A DNA stretch of 64,000 bases, from NCBI GenBank assembly GCA_030673845.1, contig JAUTCQ010000003.1, positions 1-64,000 on the forward strand, written 5' to 3'. Made by a program: the position numbers and the translations under genes. Below, one piece after another: positions 62,179 to 64,000 of the stretch (positions are counted from its first letter, which is position 1; every line of letters begins with the position of its first letter). The notes beneath the pieces are model-generated. The model made no database searches, was not told the origin of the DNA, and saw only the letters and a program-made list of their open reading frames with translations. This DNA comes from Verrucomicrobiota bacterium JB022 (lineage in GTDB: Bacteria; Verrucomicrobiota; Verrucomicrobiia; Opitutales; Oceanipulchritudinaceae).

Positions 62179-64000
62179 TTATGCGCCCTGGTCTACCGGG
62201 GGTTGCTCAACCGGCACGTAGGCTTCGGACCAGGTCTGGTCGACGCCGACGATAATGCCGATCTCACGCTCCATGCTGTCGCCTTCGCCGTCGGTGACGG
62301 TGAAGCGGAAGCTGCCGAGGCCGCTGAAGCCGCTGACCGGCGTGAAGCGGGCGGTGACGCCGTCTTCGAGCATCTCCACGCTGCCTTGCGACTGGTCGAC
62401 GACGGCGTGGACCGGCGCGTCGGTGAAGCCGCGGGTATATTGGCTCAAGTCGATCTCCACCGAGCCGTCGACCGCGCAGGTGTAGTGCGGGGTGGCGAGG
62501 AAGGCGAGGTAGTCGTCGAGGTTGGTCCAGAAGTCGCCATCCGGGTCGGCATGGGCATCGCTGAAATCGCCGGCGGGTGAGTCGGTCGGGGTGCCGATGA
62601 GCGTCTCCCACCAGTCGGGCAGGCCGTCGCCGTCGGTATCCCAGCCGGCGGGGCGTTGCAGCTCGTCATACAGCTCCCAGCCGCCGACGTCTTCCTGGCT
62701 GTCGATCAGGCCTGCGTAGTTCGTCTTGCTGCCGCGGTAGGTAAAGGAGCGGTCGAGCGTGTTGGAGATCACACGGTCGTCGTGGCTGTCCTGCATGGGC
62801 AGGTTGCAGCCCACATCGGAGAGCACCTTCTTGTAGGCGAGCACGGCCGAATCTTCGGTGATGTGGGAGGGGAAGAACTGTTGGTCGACGTAGGCATCCG
62901 GGTGATCATTGTCGGTCGTGTAGCCGCCCGTCTGGTCTTCGGGTCCCACGTCGGTACGGGTCGGGTCGGAATAGTCGAGGATGTTACCCTCCATGAAGTA
63001 GCGCTGCTGGCCCGAGCCCACGCTTTCGTGCTGCGGGTTGAGGAACACGAGGCGAGTGGTGGAGGGGCCCTGCTTGTAGTAATTGCCGACGAAGTTGACC
63101 TCCTTGGCCCCACCGTCGGTAGCGCGGCTGCGCCAGTTGTAGACGATGTTGTTGCGCAGGTCGAGGCGACCGGCGTAGGCCCCCGTGGTGTCGAGGCCGC
63201 CCGCCATGCTCCAGTTGCGACCGGCGCAGTGGACGAGCAGGTTGTGGTGGAACGAGCCGACATCGCCGCCGATGCTGGCCGCATAGCCGTGCTGGGCGCC
63301 TTCGGGGTAGTTCTTGTGGCCGGCTTCGTTCAGGGCCTCGGCCAGGATGGTGCGCTGCAGGGTGATGTTGCGGCCACTGCGGGAGCTGAAGGCCTCGTCG
63401 ATCGACCAGCTGACCGAGACGTGGTCGTAGATCGAGTGGTTGGAGCCTTGCATGCCCGTGCCGTCGGAAGTTTGCTCGGCGGTGTTGCCCAGGCGGATGC
63501 GCATGTAGCGCATGATGCCGTCTTCCACGCCGCTGAAGCCCAGCTTGTGCTTGCGAATGGTGATGCCCTTGCCCGGAGCGGTCTGCCCGGCGATGGTGAT
63601 CTGGTCGTCGTTGTCCTGCACCGTGAGGTTCGACTCCAGCGTGATGGTGCCGGCTACGTTGAAGACGACGGTGCGCGGCCCTTCGACCTCTTCGATCGCC
63701 CAGCGCAGGCTACCCTCGCCGCTGTCGTTGAGGTTGGTCACGGTCACAACCTGGCCGTTGCGGCCCCCCACGGCGAAGCGGCCGTAGCCTTCGGCGCCCG
63801 GGAAGGCGAGGCGGCGCGGGGCAAATTCCCACACGTCGCCCGTGGCGGTGCCGGCGGCGTTGGTGGAGTCGACGCGCCAGTAATAGGTCTGTAGCGGGTT
63901 GAAGGCTCTTTCGACCTCCATCTCCGCCTCCGTGACGCTGCCGAGGTATTCGGGCGACTCCGGCGTGGCATTGGCGACGGCTTCCGGATCGGTGCCAAAG
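62179..64000 (-). CDS. Secreted PL1-like pectate lyase with fibronectin-like N-terminal part, truncated by the window edge
   Basis: The frame is open from base 63999 to a stop at 62179, with 606 residues visible; the true start lies outside the window. The visible N-terminal part ends a fibronectin-III-like unit (LQTYYWRVDSTNAAGTATGD). The catalytic beta-helix follows: PGAEGYGRFAVGGRNGQVV, VTNLNDSGEGSLRWAIEE, FNVAGTITLESNLT, ITIAGQTAPGKG, IYDHVSVSWSIDEAF and HNLLVHCAGRNWS. A DTDGDGLPDWWE calcium-like module and a C-terminal cadherin-like domain (PVSGFSGLGSFRFTVTDGEG) follow. It is a second PL1 pectate lyase, larger than the one at 15380. Confidence 0.85.
   Translation of the reverse strand, partial: FGTDPEAVANATPESPEYLGSVTEAEMEVERAFNPLQTYYWRVDSTNAAGTATGDVWEFAPRRLAFPGAEGYGRFAVGGRNGQVVTVTNLNDSGEGSLRWAIEEVEGPRTVVFNVAGTITLESNLTVQDNDDQITIAGQTAPGKGITIRKHKLGFSGVEDGIMRYMRIRLGNTAEQTSDGTGMQGSNHSIYDHVSVSWSIDEAFSSRSGRNITLQRTILAEALNEAGHKNYPEGAQHGYAASIGGDVGSFHHNLLVHCAGRNWSMAGGLDTTGAYAGRLDLRNNIVYNWRSRATDGGAKEVNFVGNYYKQGPSTTRLVFLNPQHESVGSGQQRYFMEGNILDYSDPTRTDVGPEDQTGGYTTDNDHPDAYVDQQFFPSHITEDSAVLAYKKVLSDVGCNLPMQDSHDDRVISNTLDRSFTYRGSKTNYAGLIDSQEDVGGWELYDELQRPAGWDTDGDGLPDWWETLIGTPTDSPAGDFSDAHADPDGDFWTNLDDYLAFLATPHYTCAVDGSVEIDLSQYTRGFTDAPVHAVVDQSQGSVEMLEDGVTARFTPVSGFSGLGSFRFTVTDGEGDSMEREIGIIVGVDQTWSEAYVPVEQPPVDQGA

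Overview
The window reads as a high-GC chromosome segment from a marine- or gut-type Verrucomicrobiota (class Opitutia, Opitutales/Puniceicoccales-like). This is inferred from the mix of genes. There are TonB-dependent receptors beside many secreted pectin enzymes, a PEP-CTERM protein, several small exported proteins of little-known families, Tat-type sugar isomerase-like proteins, and a very large protein that looks like a PPi-type PEP carboxykinase. Shine-Dalgarno sites are weak or absent before many genes. I saw no tRNA, rRNA, CRISPR array, prophage or insertion sequence.

Region 1 (1-10540). An exported RCC1-repeat protein is cut by the left edge. Beside it is a long minus-strand operon read from 9283 down to 2183: Gfo/Idh/MocA oxidoreductase, a solute-binding-fold protein without signal peptide, CaiB/BaiF CoA-transferase, RhaT-type 6-deoxyhexose/H+ symporter, lactonase-type amidohydrolase, SDR dehydrogenase and an FAH-family hydrolase. 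A divergent IclR regulator and a MaoC-type hydratase face it. The RhaT-to-FAH part fits the oxidative (non-phosphorylating) route of L-rhamnose or L-fucose, ending in pyruvate and lactate. The CoA-transferase, MaoC and solute-binding-fold genes are not explained by that route.

Region 2 (10541-30134) is a pectin/rhamnogalacturonan utilisation block: TonB receptor, DUF3826 protein, PL1 pectate lyase, Tat-exported TIM-barrel protein, DUF3016 protein, GH28, GH2 beta-glucuronidase-like enzyme, RibBA-like protein, FAD/Fe-S 2-hydroxyacid (lactate-type) dehydrogenase, a CE12-GH43 fusion and a CE8 pectin methylesterase. The TonB receptor gene and the GH28 gene carry the same palindromic operator-like site inside their promoters.

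Region 3 (30135-46338) is mostly housekeeping or unassigned: a hypothetical protein, a four-gene operon (acylphosphatase, ABC ATPase, membrane protein, small exported protein), the PPi-PEPCK-like giant, a PEP-CTERM protein, an orphan ribbon-helix-helix protein, a divergent UvrA, a DUF2809 protein, RhaM, a Gfo/Idh plus TIM-barrel plus metallo-beta-lactamase-fold trio, and two small Cys-containing proteins.

Region 4 (46339-64000) holds SMC, a second TonB receptor, an exported amidase, a DUF3352-like protein, two tandem exported paralogues of unknown function, a soluble hybrid histidine kinase, a PL38-type lyase, FucU, and a PL1/fibronectin-like protein cut by the right edge.

Inferred economy: secreted PL1, GH28, CE8, CE12 and GH43 enzymes break pectin; TonB receptors import pieces; RhaM and FucU interconvert anomers of released 6-deoxyhexoses; RhaT imports them; the oxidative operon gives pyruvate and lactate; the FAD/Fe-S dehydrogenase could oxidise lactate. 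Intergenic space carries at least two families of inverted repeats. One has three copies whose small internal hairpins show compensatory changes.
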